Of a DNA stretch of 64,000 nt, positions 24,442 to 34,144 are shown one piece after another; within the stretch, counting starts at the first letter, position 1; every line of letters starts with the position of its first letter. This stretch comes from Candidatus Calescibacterium sp. (GTDB lineage Bacteria > Calescibacteriota > Calescibacteriia > Calescibacteriales > Calescibacteriaceae). Location: assembly GCA_025060505.1 (NCBI GenBank), contig JANXBU010000008.1:1-64000 (forward strand), read 5' to 3'. Under the pieces are notes generated by a model that made no database searches, had not been told where the DNA came from, and saw only the letters and a program-made list of their open reading frames with translations. The position numbers were made by a program, and so were the translations under genes.

Positions 24442-26044
24442 TTATACTTTTGAGCATATCTCTGAATTTCTGATTTTTTCTAATTTCCTCAACAAGCTTG
24501 TACAAATCTGCAAACTTCTGAAATGCTCCTTTTTTGAAAACTATTCTTTGTGCCAGAGCAAAAAGCTCATATTTTTCTTTTGAGTATGGGTAGCCCCATG
24601 GCTTGTTTCTTATTTGAATCTGTTCCACATTTATGTGCTGTGGGAAAAGAAATTCTCTGAAACCATCATCAGAATGCGATCGTCCTATTCCGCTTTCCTT
24701 CATTCCCTGCCAAGGTGTATCTGTAATTCCGTAAGATGTCGCGTGATCGTTTACCATGACCGAACCTGCCTCTATTTTCTTTGAAACTCTCTCCCCTCTT
24801 TTCAGATCCCGTGTCCACACAGAAGCAGTAAGTCCATATTTCGTATCGTTGGCGAGCCTAACAGCCTCATCTTCATCTTTGAATGTCATTATAGGTAGAG
24901 TTGGACCAAAAGTTTCCTCTCTCATACAGGTCATAGAGTGATCAACATTAACAAGGACTGTTGGAGCATAAAAATATCCTGGGAGATTTTCTATTCTTGT
25001 ACCTCCAAAAAGAACTTTTGCACCCTTCTGAACAGCTTCCATAACATGTTCCGATACTGTTTTGAGTTGAGACTCGTTCACAAGAGGTCCCATATCTGTT
25101 GAAGGATCAAGTCCATTGCCTACCTTCATCTTTTTCGTTTTCTCTACAACAAGGTCTATGAAATCTTTTGCTATTCTCTCGTGAACATACAATCTCTCAA
25201 CAGATGCGCATACCTGACCAGCATTTGTGAAAGCTCCCCAAACAGCTCCAGATGCAGCAGCCTCCAGATCAGCATCGTCAAAAACTATCATAGGATCTTT
25301 TCCACCAAGTTCAGCAACAACCGGAATAATATTATCAGCACATCTTTTCAATATACGTTTGCCAACTTCAGTTGAACCAGTAAATATAACTTTTCTTATT
25401 GGAGGAGCACACAAATATTTTTCCGCAAGGGTACCACGAGTTACTGTCACCTCCAAAACACCAGAAGGTAGACCAGCCTTATCAAAAATATCCTTTATTT
25501 TCAGCCCTATAAGAGGAGTATCCGACGCGGGTTTGAAAACAACCGTGTTCCCAGCAAGTAAAGCGAAAACTATTCCAGACATAGGAATTGCAAAAGGATA
25601 GTTCCACGGAGAAATCACAGCTACAACTCCAAGGGGTCTTGGAACTATTTTTGATTTCTTAACAAACTTGAAAAGATGCAATGGGATTTCATACTCCTGA
25701 ACGAGCTCTTGCCCCCTCTTTGAATAAAAAGATATAAGATCAACAGCTACCATAACATCAGCAGTTATTGCTTCTATAAGAGGTTTTCCCTGCTCCTTTG
25801 AGATCAAAGTTGTTATCTCATCAAGCTCATCAAGTATTATCTGCCCAGCTTTTGAAACTATCTCAGCTCTCTGCTCAAAGTCTAATCCAGACCAATTAGG
25901 AAAAGCTCTATAAGCTCTTTCAACCTTTCTTCTAACCTCAGCATCATCGTCAAGAGGAACTCTATCAAGAACTTCAAGAGTTGCCGGATTTACATCAACT
26001 ATATAGTTCTTTCCGTCCGATTCCTCTATTTTCAGAAGACTCAT
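24437..26044 (-). CDS. Aldehyde dehydrogenase (NAD(P)+), succinate-semialdehyde-dehydrogenase-like
   Basis: Oxidises an aldehyde to the acid with NAD(P)+. Motifs: 'SPWNYPFAIPMSG' (residues 145-157), 'FTGSTEVGKR' near 221, general base Glu245 in 'VAELGGKDPMIVF', nucleophile Cys279 in 'NAGQVCASVERLYV', and 'ETFGPTLPIM'. At 535 residues it has about 50 extra at the C-terminus, Lys/Phe-rich and helical, beyond the usual end near 'SGIGRSHSDDGFREF'. Start: ATG 7 bases after GAAGGAGGT, the best ribosome site in the window. Substrate is not clear. The IS relic lies directly behind the stop. Confidence 0.92.
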   Translation of the reverse strand: MSLLKIEESDGKNYIVDVNPATLEVLDRVPLDDDAEVRRKVERAYRAFPNWSGLDFEQRAEIVSKAGQIILDELDEITTLISKEQGKPLIEAITADVMVAVDLISFYSKRGQELVQEYEIPLHLFKFVKKSKIVPRPLGVVAVISPWNYPFAIPMSGIVFALLAGNTVVFKPASDTPLIGLKIKDIFDKAGLPSGVLEVTVTRGTLAEKYLCAPPIRKVIFTGSTEVGKRILKRCADNIIPVVAELGGKDPMIVFDDADLEAAASGAVWGAFTNAGQVCASVERLYVHERIAKDFIDLVVEKTKKMKVGNGLDPSTDMGPLVNESQLKTVSEHVMEAVQKGAKVLFGGTRIENLPGYFYAPTVLVNVDHSMTCMREETFGPTLPIMTFKDEDEAVRLANDTKYGLTASVWTRDLKRGERVSKKIEAGSVMVNDHATSYGITDTPWQGMKESGIGRSHSDDGFREFLFPQHINVEQIQIRNKPWGYPYSKEKYELFALAQRIVFKKGAFQKFADLYKLVEEIRKNQKFRDMLKSIR

Positions 26045-26051
26045 CTCTCAT

Positions 26052-26059
26052 ACCTCCTT
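26052..26059 (-). promoter_or_regulatory. Strong ribosome binding site of the aldehyde dehydrogenase gene
   Basis: AAGGAGGT on the minus strand, 7 bases before the ATG at 26044; an unambiguous contrast to the many genes here without such a site. Confidence 0.8.
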
Positions 26060-26232
26060 CCTGAAATATAGAACAAAATCAAGAAATTTATAAACTTTTC
26101 ACAAAAATCTATGTAGGGAATCTACCTATAAGAATCTTGTCAAAAAGAATGAAAAAAGGAAAAAAATATCATTCGGGAAAATATCCATCAAAATTTCCTA
26201 AAACTGTATAAAATTTTAAAATTAAATAAGGA

Positions 26233-27561
26233 ATGGGGGTAAGCTATCCAGCAGAAGAAATATTCAAAAGTATAGAAAGCAAAATAGTATCAATCAAAAC
26301 CGGAGGCAGCAGAATATACGGAAAGATAGAAAGTATATCAACAGTTTATGTTATCTGCTCAATGCCCGGCGGAAGCGTTGGAGACTATGTAGTAATTCAC
26401 ACACCATTTGGAGAACTAGGAGGAGAAATAGTCGGATTTAAAGAAGGAAAAGCAGTTATAATACCATATAATGGAACATCTGGTCTTTCGATTGGTATGA
26501 AAGTGGAAAATGTTATACCCCGGAACACACAGAAAGTTGGATTTGGACTTCTTGGTAGAATAGTTGACGGCCTTGGAAATCCGATAGATGGAAAAGGTTC
26601 CCTGAAACTTGAATATGAAATGCCGATCTTCGGAAATCCGGAAAATCCACTCAAAAGAAAAATAATAAATAATCCGCAAGATGTTGGAATAAGAGCGATA
26701 AACTCAATACTGACAGTTGGAAAAGGTCAGAGAATAGGAATATTTGGTGGATCAGGTGTCGGAAAGACCACACTTCTTGGTATGATGGCCAGACACACAA
26801 CAGCTGATGTGAATATAATAGCACTTATAGGTGAGAGAGGAAGAGAAGTAAAAGAGTTTGTTGAAAAAATACTTGATGAAGATTCCATCAAAAAATCTGT
26901 TGTTATTGTATCAACCTCAGATACCCCACCGCTTCTGAGAGTCAGAGCAGCTTTTCTAGCTCACACGTACGCTGAGTTCTTCATGAGACAAGGTATGGAT
27001 GTGCTTCTGATTATGGACTCTGTAACAAGATTCGCAATGGCTATGAGAGAAATTGGACTTTCTCTCGGAGAACCCCCGACAGCAAGAGGATATACGCCAT
27101 CTGTGTTCTCAACAATGCCCAGAATACTTGAAAGAGCCGGCGCATTTGAGAAAGGAAACATCACGGCATTCTACACGATACTCGTCGAAGGTGACGACAC
27201 AAATGAGCCCATATCAGATAATGTAAGAGCTATCGTAGATGGACACATTGTTCTTTCAAGACAACTTTTCACAAAAAGAATTCTGCCATCAATAAATGTC
27301 CTCCAATCAATTTCAAGAGTCATGCCAGATATCGTTTCAGAAGAACATCTTGAAAAAGCTTTCAAATTCGTAAGAGTTCTTTCCGACTATCTTGAAGCAG
27401 AAGACCTAATAACAATAGGAGCATACAAAGGAGGAAACCCAAGACTAGACTATGCTATAAAGAAATCTCAGGAAATTTTCAATTTTATAACACAGAGAAT
27501 AACTGAAAAGGCACCTTTTGAAGAATCCGTTGAAAAACTCATGAACCTTATGAAAGATTAA
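26233..27561 (+). CDS. fliI: Flagellar type III export ATPase FliI
   Basis: FliI is the hexameric ATPase that helps flagellar export. The 442-residue chain has the F1-beta-like layout: N-terminal barrel ('ESISTVYVICSMPGGSVGDYV'), P-loop 'GGSGVGKTTLL' (172-182), 'GERGREVKEF', Walker B 'VLLIMDSVTRFAMAMREIGLSLGEPPTARGYTPSVFSTMPRILER', and 'EGDDTNEPISDNVRAIVDGHIVLSR'. The 'GEPPTARGYTPS' loop separates type III ATPases from F1/V1. No other flagellar or secretion gene is near, so its partners must be encoded elsewhere. A non-flagellar type III ATPase (SctN) is possible but less likely given the chemoreceptors in the window. Confidence 0.88.
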   Translation: MGVSYPAEEIFKSIESKIVSIKTGGSRIYGKIESISTVYVICSMPGGSVGDYVVIHTPFGELGGEIVGFKEGKAVIIPYNGTSGLSIGMKVENVIPRNTQKVGFGLLGRIVDGLGNPIDGKGSLKLEYEMPIFGNPENPLKRKIINNPQDVGIRAINSILTVGKGQRIGIFGGSGVGKTTLLGMMARHTTADVNIIALIGERGREVKEFVEKILDEDSIKKSVVIVSTSDTPPLLRVRAAFLAHTYAEFFMRQGMDVLLIMDSVTRFAMAMREIGLSLGEPPTARGYTPSVFSTMPRILERAGAFEKGNITAFYTILVEGDDTNEPISDNVRAIVDGHIVLSRQLFTKRILPSINVLQSISRVMPDIVSEEHLEKAFKFVRVLSDYLEAEDLITIGAYKGGNPRLDYAIKKSQEIFNFITQRITEKAPFEESVEKLMNLMKD

Positions 27562-27567
27562 ACGGTT

Positions 27568-27650
27568 AATAAAAATAAAAAATAAAATAAAATAAAACAA
27601 AACAAATAAAATAAAACAAATAAAACAAAGCAAAATAAAAAATATACATG
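27568..27650. repeat. Low-complexity A-rich tract
   Basis: About 80 bases built from AAAATA/AAAACA-like units on the plus strand, nearly free of G. It separates fliI from the photolyase gene. It may act as an UP-like element or be slippage-derived; no gene is in it. Confidence 0.6.
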
Positions 27651-27689
27651 AAATCAAAAGATACACCATCAAGAAAAATCTATAAATAG

Positions 27690-28991
27690 ATGAGAGCAAT
27701 ATATCTTTTCAAAAGAGATCTGAGAATAGAAGATAACAGAGGACTATACAAAGCTTGCTCCGAATTCAAAGAGATTATACCAATATTCATATTTGATCCA
27801 GATATAATCCAAGAACTCAGAGCTCAGGGGGAAAGATTATTTTTCCTGATGAAATCTGTCGAACTGCTTTCTTCCAAAATAGATCTATATTGCTTCTACG
27901 GAAAAACGAAAGATATCCTCAAAGATGTTTTCAAAGTGGTTAATCCCAAGGCGCTTTATACATCCGTATCATACAGCTGGAGCGGAAAAGAAAGAAACGA
28001 ACACATAAAGGATGTGTGCAAGGAGTACGGTGTTCAGTACATAGAAGTTCTTGATAATTTTCTGGTTGATCCAAAACAAATTCTACAAAAAAAAGTTTTT
28101 ACTCCCTTCTACAAAGAATGGATACAAAAAGTAGATCTAAATCAAGTGAGAGCCGAAAAGGTAAATATACCAAAACTTCCCCTACCAAAACTCAAAGACA
28201 TAAAAGTTTTTCTTGACTTAAAAGAATATTATTACTTCAAACCAGAAGATTTCAGAGCAAGGCTTGAGAATTTCGATTTTGAAAACTACGAGAGCAAAAG
28301 AAATTTTTTAGATACAGATGGAACATCCAAAATCTCTCCTTACATAAGATTCGGACTGATCTCAATAAGAGAGATATTCAAAATGGCAAACAACAGAAGC
28401 GAGCAGTTTATAAAAGAACTTGCGTGGAGAGAATTCTGGTATCATATAGCATACAACTTTCCAGAGACAAAAAACATAGAGTTCCAAGAAAAAAGAAGAA
28501 GTATAAAATGGGAGAACCGCGAAGATTATATAAAAAGATTTCTTGAAGGCAAGACTGGATACCCCATAGTTGACGCTGGAATAAGACAGCTTGTTGAAGA
28601 AAAATGGATACACAATAGAATGCGTATGATACTTGGGAGTTTTCTCACAAAAGTTCTTTTTATTGACTGGAGAATTGGGGAACAATTTTTCAAGGAAAAT
28701 CTTTTAGATTACGATGAAGTTGTAAACACAGGGAACTGGCAATGGGTAGCATCCGTTGGAGCTGATCCAAGACCACTCAGATTATTTAACCCTATTATAC
28801 AAGCCCAAAAATTTGATCCAGAGTGCAAATACATAAAAAAATACATTCCAGAGCTCTCAAAAACACCATGCTACCAAATACATAATCCACTTGAAAACAA
28901 AATCAATTACATAAAACCAATAGTGAATTACTACGAAAGGAGGAATCTTGTTAAAGAAATTTATGGAATCGAAAAGATTGAAGACAATTAA
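27690..28991 (+). CDS. phrB: Deoxyribodipyrimidine photolyase (class I)
   Basis: Repairs UV-made cyclobutane pyrimidine dimers with blue light via FADH-. The 433 residues start 'IYLFKRDLRIEDNRGLYKAC' (antenna domain) and carry the FAD-binding half: 'GTSKISPYIRFGLIS', 'ELAWREFWYHIAYNFPE', 'GKTGYPIVDAGIRQL', 'WIHNRMRMILGSFLTK' and 'NTGNWQWVASVGADPRPLRLFNP', the last being the adenine/flavin loop of CPD photolyases. Conserved Trp residues for electron transfer are present. It converges with crtZ, a carotenoid gene. A cryptochrome role cannot be excluded from sequence alone. Confidence 0.92.
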   Translation: MRAIYLFKRDLRIEDNRGLYKACSEFKEIIPIFIFDPDIIQELRAQGERLFFLMKSVELLSSKIDLYCFYGKTKDILKDVFKVVNPKALYTSVSYSWSGKERNEHIKDVCKEYGVQYIEVLDNFLVDPKQILQKKVFTPFYKEWIQKVDLNQVRAEKVNIPKLPLPKLKDIKVFLDLKEYYYFKPEDFRARLENFDFENYESKRNFLDTDGTSKISPYIRFGLISIREIFKMANNRSEQFIKELAWREFWYHIAYNFPETKNIEFQEKRRSIKWENREDYIKRFLEGKTGYPIVDAGIRQLVEEKWIHNRMRMILGSFLTKVLFIDWRIGEQFFKENLLDYDEVVNTGNWQWVASVGADPRPLRLFNPIIQAQKFDPECKYIKKYIPELSKTPCYQIHNPLENKINYIKPIVNYYERRNLVKEIYGIEKIEDN

Positions 28992-29064
28992 TTCAAAAGA
29001 TGGAATATAATTAAGTGTTATAAAGTATTATAGCTGATTGTTCCGCCATAAATCCCGAAACCAT

Positions 29065-29514
29065 CTAACTTTGTTTTTTGAAATATTTCGGCGACACAAT
29101 AAGGAGCCCAAAAGGTCCATCTGCATCTTTATCTCTTGATCTATGATGAACAAGATGTGCTTTCAGGATAGCCCTCAGATATGAATTGCGGAAGCTCGGA
29201 GATGAACCAAACCTTCTATGTATCAAAACTTCATGAACGAGGGAATAAACGAACCCATATAAAGTTATACCAATACCAACAAAAATAAGATTTTTCATCT
29301 GCGGAAAAATTTGGGAAACAAGCATAACTAATATAGCGGGTGATGCGAACAACAGAACAAATAAATCATTTCTGTAAAATCTCTTTCTTACACTTTGATG
29401 ATGATCCTTGTGCCAATTCCACAAAAAACCATGCATAATATATTTGTGAGAGAGAAAAGCAACAATCTCCATGAAAATAAAAGAAAAAATGATCAAAGAT
29501 ATCTGAAAAAGCAT
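29065..29514 (-). CDS. crtZ: Beta-carotene hydroxylase CrtZ-like (fatty-acid-hydroxylase superfamily)
   Basis: Small di-iron membrane hydroxylase that adds the 3-OH to beta-ionone rings, giving zeaxanthin-type carotenoids. Four His clusters match CrtZ: 'SHKYIMHGFLWNWHKDHHQSV' (HxxxxH and HxxHH), 'HEVLIHRRF' and 'AHLVHHRSRD'. Four hydrophobic segments are visible. The start is placed at the Met at 29514 because TATAAT (29521-29526) followed by 6 bases precedes it; the longer frame to 29562 would overlap that promoter. No other carotenoid gene is in the window, but photolyase is its convergent neighbour, fitting a photoprotection role. Confidence 0.82.
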   Translation of the reverse strand: MLFQISLIIFSFIFMEIVAFLSHKYIMHGFLWNWHKDHHQSVRKRFYRNDLFVLLFASPAILVMLVSQIFPQMKNLIFVGIGITLYGFVYSLVHEVLIHRRFGSSPSFRNSYLRAILKAHLVHHRSRDKDADGPFGLLIVSPKYFKKQS

Positions 29515-29520
29515 GTAATC

Positions 29521-29526
29521 ATTATA
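29521..29526 (-). promoter_or_regulatory. TATAAT promoter element of crtZ
   Basis: Perfect TATAAT on the minus strand, 6 bases (GATTAC) before the ATG at 29514. It marks a probable leaderless mRNA and decides the start against the upstream in-frame Met. Confidence 0.5.
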
Positions 29527-29609
29527 GTATAGACCAAATGAAAAACAATCAGAAAAATGCAAGAAAACAATAGATGATGAAACGAAATTTTTGATTTTGT
29601 TTTTAGAAT

Positions 29610-30452
29610 CTATAAACTTTTTGAAGCAAGGTATCTAATCGCACATTCTCTGGCAATAGATCTTATTCTTGAAATGTAGTCAGCTCGTTTTTCAACCCCT
29701 ATTACTCCTCTGGCATCAAGAATATTGAATATATGAGAACACTTTATGCAAAAATCATATGCTGGGATATAAAGTTTTTCAGAAAGCAATCTTTTAGCTT
29801 CAGACTCGTATAAATCAAAAGATTCAAAAAGCATCTTAGTATCGGCTTTCTCAAAATTATAGATACTCCACTGCCTTTCTCTTTCTTGATAAAAATCCCC
29901 ATAGGTTATATCTCCCCATCTTATATCAAATACATTCTTTTTTCCTGTTATAAACAAAGATATTCTTTCAAGACCGTATGTTATCTCAAAAGAAGTCGGA
30001 TCAAGTTCAATTGATCCCATCTGCTGAAAGAAAGTTAGTTGTGTTATTTCCATACCATCAAGTCTTGCCTCCCAACCAAGACCCCAAGCTCCGAGCGTTG
30101 GTGATTCCCAGTTATCTTCAATCAATCTGAAATCTCTTGTCCTTACATCTATTCCAATGCTTCTCAGACTTTCAATGTAAATCTCAACAGGATCAGATGG
30201 AATAGGTTTCAATATAACCTGAAGCTGAAAGTAATGCTGGAGCCTTTGCGGGTTTTTTCCATATCTTCCATCTTGAGGTCTCCTTGATGGCTGAACATAT
30301 GCTACATTCCATTTTGATTTTCCAAGAACACCAAAGAAAGTTGCAGGATGAAAAGTTCCAGCTCCAACCTCAACATCATACGGTTGCATAACTGTACACC
30401 CCTTTGAAGACCAGAAATCAAGTATCTGAGATGTTATCTTCCAAAAATCCAT
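29610..30452 (-). CDS. glyQ: Glycyl-tRNA synthetase alpha subunit
   Basis: The catalytic alpha subunit of the bacterial alpha2beta2 GlyRS, charging tRNA-Gly. 280 residues, normal length, with the diagnostic start '[22 protein letters not shown]', '[33 protein letters not shown]', '[33 protein letters not shown]' and 'GLERI'. The beta subunit gene glyS, nearly always directly downstream, is absent; the next downstream gene is crtZ. The beta subunit must lie elsewhere. The ATG is preceded by 'GAGGT' with no spacing, so that is not a usable ribosome site. Confidence 0.95.
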   Translation of the reverse strand: MDFWKITSQILDFWSSKGCTVMQPYDVEVGAGTFHPATFFGVLGKSKWNVAYVQPSRRPQDGRYGKNPQRLQHYFQLQVILKPIPSDPVEIYIESLRSIGIDVRTRDFRLIEDNWESPTLGAWGLGWEARLDGMEITQLTFFQQMGSIELDPTSFEITYGLERISLFITGKKNVFDIRWGDITYGDFYQERERQWSIYNFEKADTKMLFESFDLYESEAKRLLSEKLYIPAYDFCIKCSHIFNILDARGVIGVEKRADYISRIRSIARECAIRYLASKSL

Positions 30453-30597
30453 ACCTCATATTTAGCACATGATTTATAACTTTGAATTTTTACAATTTCG
30501 GTTTCCCAAATTTTTCAAAACTCATATATTTTGGATATGTTCATAAATCGGTCAAATTCCAAGAACAAAAAGTCAAAAGTGATTATATTAATTACAA

Positions 30598-31074
30598 ATG
30601 CTCAATTGCCACAAAACATCTAAAAATAGAATAAACAATTCTGAGATTGGAAAAAGAATTATAGCAATCTCAATTTTTCTCTCTCTTTCCATTTTTTTCT
30701 CCGGAACAGGCGTGGTAAATTCTTCCTCAGGAGAAATATACATAGTTATCAATTCCTCTCTTGGAAATATATCTCTTGAAGACATAAAGAAGGCATACAG
30801 AGGAGAAATATCTAAAATACAGGGCAAAGACATCGTTCTTTATGAACTACCACTTGATAATCCAGCAAAGAAAGTATTCATAGAAAAATTTCTCGGTCTA
30901 GATCTTGAATCATATCGGAAAATATGGCTTGTCAAACTTATGGGAGGAGGTTCTATCCCAAAAGTTGCAAAAGAAGATGAAATCATAAAGAATGTATCTG
31001 CTCAAGATAATGCGATCGGATACATACAAAGAGCAGTTCAATCAGATAACATAAAGGTTATATCTATAAAGTAA
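30598..31074 (+). CDS. Exported PstS-like phosphate-binding-domain protein (single lobe)
   Basis: 158 residues with a signal peptide (about 19-43, 'RIIAISIFLSLSIFFSGTGVVNSS') and then a small domain of the PBP-like type found in PstS relatives: 'VINSSLGNISLEDIKKAYRGEISKIQGKDIVLYELPLDNPAKKVFIEKFLG', ending 'NAIGYIQRAV'. Such proteins are about 140-160 residues long and often lack transporters; the ligand is unproven. TATATT lies 8 bases upstream of the ATG. It faces a chemoreceptor gene (31103-32629) that ends 28 bases away, which may or may not be meaningful. Confidence 0.7.
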   Translation: MLNCHKTSKNRINNSEIGKRIIAISIFLSLSIFFSGTGVVNSSSGEIYIVINSSLGNISLEDIKKAYRGEISKIQGKDIVLYELPLDNPAKKVFIEKFLGLDLESYRKIWLVKLMGGGSIPKVAKEDEIIKNVSAQDNAIGYIQRAVQSDNIKVISIK

Positions 31075-31102
31075 TAAGAGATCATATTACATACATCCAA
31101 AG

Positions 31103-32629
31103 TCATATCTCAAATTTAGATACGATTGTTCTTAGATCTTCTGAGACCTTCATTATAGACGACATATATTTCTCAAAACCAGATATATGCTCCCCTATAC
31201 CCTGAATAGCTTGAACAGATTCAAGAACTCTTTTTGAAACCTCCTTTGTCATAGACCTAATCTGTTCAACAGCGTTTGAAATTTCAGTTATCATATCAAC
31301 AGACCTTTTAGACAATACATCAATGGATTGCAGAGAAATCAGACTTCTTCTATTTTCATCCGCTATTTTTTTGATTTCATTATCTATAAACTTTATAGTT
31401 TCAACAACAGAAACTATAACATCTGTGAGAACTCCAACAGACTTGCCTATACTTGTTGAAACTATCTTGGTTCTAGAGGAAAGTTTTCTAATCTCATCTG
31501 CAACAACAGCGAAACCCTTTCCCTTCTCTCCAACCCGTCCAGCTTCAATTGAAGCATTGAGCGAAAGTATGTTTATTATATCGGATATATCGTTTATTGC
31601 GCTTACATATCCAGAAATTTCTTTCTTCATTCTTTCAAGCTCCCCAGCCTTGCTAAAAAGCTGACCGAACCTCTCCTCTATTTTTTCAAACATCTCTATG
31701 TTTTTTCTTATTTGTGAAATTTCCTGAGATATCTTTTGAGATGAGTCTTTCTGGAAAGATAGTATCTCTGCTCCGCGCTGAGCTATACTTTCAATCTGAT
31801 CCCAAACAACCTGAGTTGAATTCTGAACACTTGACATATATTGCTGAACTTTCTCTGATTCGTCAAGTATTTTAGAATAAGAACCTCTTGCAGAGAAGCA
31901 ACTTTCCTTCAAACTATCTGATTCCATAAGAAGCTTTTTTATTATATCGGCCAAAGAATCCATAAAAGAATCAAAATTATCTGTAAGAGTTTCTATTTCA
32001 TCACCTGACCTGTATTTTATTCTGAGCTTAAGGTTCGTTCCACCTTTTGCAATCTCCCCAAGCACTACAGCAACTTTTCTGATACCACGCAAAATACTCC
32101 TAGATATAACCATTGATGAAGCTCCCCCAATAATTATCGTGAAAGGTATAGCTGATAGAACAAGGAAAAGAATTATATTACTATACCTCTTTATTGAAGA
32201 TATTATAGAAATTCTAATATTTTCATAACTTGAATCAAGAATCTTCTTGGATTCAGCAAGCTTCGCCATAGCTTCTTCATCCCCTTTTATAACATCTTCA
32301 AACAAACCTATATAAGATTCCATAGATCCTCTGAATGTCTTAACCTCCTGAGAAAAACCTATATCTGATATATTTTTGAGAAAAGCATCCATTTCAAACA
32401 TTATTTTCTTCGCTTCCGAAATATCATCAGCTGACATCTTAGTTATTGCTTCATAGAGCTTTGAAGTTATTCTCATGTTAAACGATTCCACCTGAGACAA
32501 AGCTGGCATAATGTCAATAAGGTTCTTCTGGAGAGATGAGAAATAAAATATGAACAAGATAAGTATCGTGTTCAAAAACACCACAACAAAAAATGCAGAA
32601 AGTATCTTCAATCTTATACTCATCCTCAT
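31103..32629 (-). CDS. Methyl-accepting chemotaxis protein with periplasmic domain
   Basis: Transmembrane chemoreceptor, 508 residues: TM1 about 8-30, a short helical periplasmic sensor domain (about 31-150, Asp/Glu/Lys-rich), TM2 about 152-175, HAMP (about 176-230) and a cytoplasmic coiled-coil with signalling tip '[41 protein letters not shown]'. The tip differs slightly from the usual [16 protein letters not shown]. The sensor resembles a four-helix-bundle type; the ligand is unknown. It would act through CheW/CheA, not encoded here. Confidence 0.9.
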   Translation of the reverse strand: MRMSIRLKILSAFFVVVFLNTILILFIFYFSSLQKNLIDIMPALSQVESFNMRITSKLYEAITKMSADDISEAKKIMFEMDAFLKNISDIGFSQEVKTFRGSMESYIGLFEDVIKGDEEAMAKLAESKKILDSSYENIRISIISSIKRYSNIILFLVLSAIPFTIIIGGASSMVISRSILRGIRKVAVVLGEIAKGGTNLKLRIKYRSGDEIETLTDNFDSFMDSLADIIKKLLMESDSLKESCFSARGSYSKILDESEKVQQYMSSVQNSTQVVWDQIESIAQRGAEILSFQKDSSQKISQEISQIRKNIEMFEKIEERFGQLFSKAGELERMKKEISGYVSAINDISDIINILSLNASIEAGRVGEKGKGFAVVADEIRKLSSRTKIVSTSIGKSVGVLTDVIVSVVETIKFIDNEIKKIADENRRSLISLQSIDVLSKRSVDMITEISNAVEQIRSMTKEVSKRVLESVQAIQGIGEHISGFEKYMSSIMKVSEDLRTIVSKFEI

Positions 32630-32705
32630 ATAAGAAATTTTAAATATGAAACGAGATAAAAAACAAGTTTTTAAGCGTATGTAGCTACACTATTGAAAAA
32701 AGAAA

Positions 32706-33995
32706 CTATTTTAAAGATACCGATTTGATCTCTTTGAAGTCTTCCGTAACTCCTTTTGTATCAACTATTTGCCAAATCTCATAAACTCCTCCCTTTACAT
32801 CACCGTTTTGGTCAAAATCCACATCACCTGAAACACCTTTGTAGTCTATATCAGCACCAGCCTTTGCCTTCTGAACAACATCTTTCCAGTTTCCACCAGA
32901 AGCCGGCGGTTTGACTTTCTCTCCACCGTTTGTCAGATTAACAAGAACCTCCTTCACTTTTTCTGGATTGTATTCCCCAACTGCTTCTATACCTAAAGCT
33001 ACTACGAAAAAAGCATCATATGCATGTTCAAGAAAAGAGGCCGGTTCAGATCTAAATTTGCTTTTGTATGCTTCAGCAAATCTCTTGTAATCTGGATCAT
33101 CCGCCGAGGGTTTTGGAGCAGTTCCACTCATACCCTTAACAAATTCTCCGATACTAGATATACCCTTATCTTTAACACCATCTACGCCAAAAAGATATGG
33201 CTTTCGCTTCCCGGTATTAGTTATATATGTCTGAAGGTCTTTCAGAAGATTTATTCCATCATCAACAAAAGAAATTATAACAATTCCATCTGGATCTCCA
33301 TATTTGTAAAGTTCAGCAACTTCACTTGAAAAATCTACTGTTTTATCCTCAGAGTAACCAACCGATGTCCAAGTTTCTCCTCCTTTTTTTCTAAATTCCT
33401 CTCCGAAAGCCTCCGCTAACTTTGCTCCATATGCATCATTTCTGTATATTATAGATACCTTCCTCGCTCCAACATCATCGTATGCATAATCTGCAAGAAC
33501 CTTGCCTTGAAGAGCATCAGATGGGGGAGTTCTCCATATATAGCCTCCATCATTTAGCTCAGATATAAGCGGACTCGTTGCAGATGGAGAAATAATTATT
33601 ACCTTGTTACTTACAACAGCTGGGCAACTTTTATTTTCGGCTCCGCCACATATCCCTCTGATTATAGCAGAACTTGTTGCTGGACCAATGATAAATTTTA
33701 TACCCTGAGATACAAGCTTATCAAAACATCTCTTTGCACCATCTGGAGAAGTTCCATCATCACATATCTCCAACTTTACATTCTTCCCAAGAATACCACC
33801 TAATTCGTTTATCTGATCCTCGGCCATTTTTAAACCAGTTATCACATCCTCCCCAAAAGATGCTTCTTCTCCAGAAAGCGGAAGTATAACACCTATCTTC
33901 AGTGCTTCCTTCTTCTCTTCTTCCTCGGCAGCACAAGAAATTAAGACTAAGCTTCCGATTAAAAGTAAGTGAAAAACCAATCTAATCCCAACCAT
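32706..33995 (-). CDS. Branched-chain-amino-acid-type substrate-binding lipoprotein (LivJ family)
   Basis: Lipobox at Cys21 ('VLISC'), an acidic linker and then the type I periplasmic-binding fold: 'LKIGVILPLSGEEASFGEDVITGLKMAEDQINELGGILGKNVKLEICDD', 'GPATSSAI', 'YIWRTPPSDALQGKVLADYAYDDVGARKVSIIYRNDAYG'. In Gram-negative bacteria these usually feed LivHMGF permeases; none is in the window. The ligand need not be an amino acid, since the family also binds ureas and aromatics. TAAAAT (34003-34008) lies 7 bases before the ATG. Confidence 0.88.
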   Translation of the reverse strand: MVGIRLVFHLLLIGSLVLISCAAEEEEKKEALKIGVILPLSGEEASFGEDVITGLKMAEDQINELGGILGKNVKLEICDDGTSPDGAKRCFDKLVSQGIKFIIGPATSSAIIRGICGGAENKSCPAVVSNKVIIISPSATSPLISELNDGGYIWRTPPSDALQGKVLADYAYDDVGARKVSIIYRNDAYGAKLAEAFGEEFRKKGGETWTSVGYSEDKTVDFSSEVAELYKYGDPDGIVIISFVDDGINLLKDLQTYITNTGKRKPYLFGVDGVKDKGISSIGEFVKGMSGTAPKPSADDPDYKRFAEAYKSKFRSEPASFLEHAYDAFFVVALGIEAVGEYNPEKVKEVLVNLTNGGEKVKPPASGGNWKDVVQKAKAGADIDYKGVSGDVDFDQNGDVKGGVYEIWQIVDTKGVTEDFKEIKSVSLK

Positions 33996-34002
33996 ACCTA
34001 AT

Positions 34003-34008
34003 ATTTTA
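34003..34008 (-). promoter_or_regulatory. -10-like hexamer of the LivJ-type gene
   Basis: TAAAAT on the minus strand, 7 bases before the ATG at 33995, with no Shine-Dalgarno sequence between. Confidence 0.4.
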
Positions 34009-34144
34009 ATGAACTATGAAAAAAAATTCAAGATTATTTTCAAGATTTTGAAAAATGAATATTCCAGAATAAATAAACTTTACAGAACCAAAATAAAACG
34101 GAAATAGCGAAAAATTACTCCAAATTATAAAAAAAAATTGAACT

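Noticed and set aside
29515-29562. Longer crtZ start at 29562
   Set aside because: The 16 extra codons overlap a perfect TATAAT, and the product then has no signal or conserved residues in that part.
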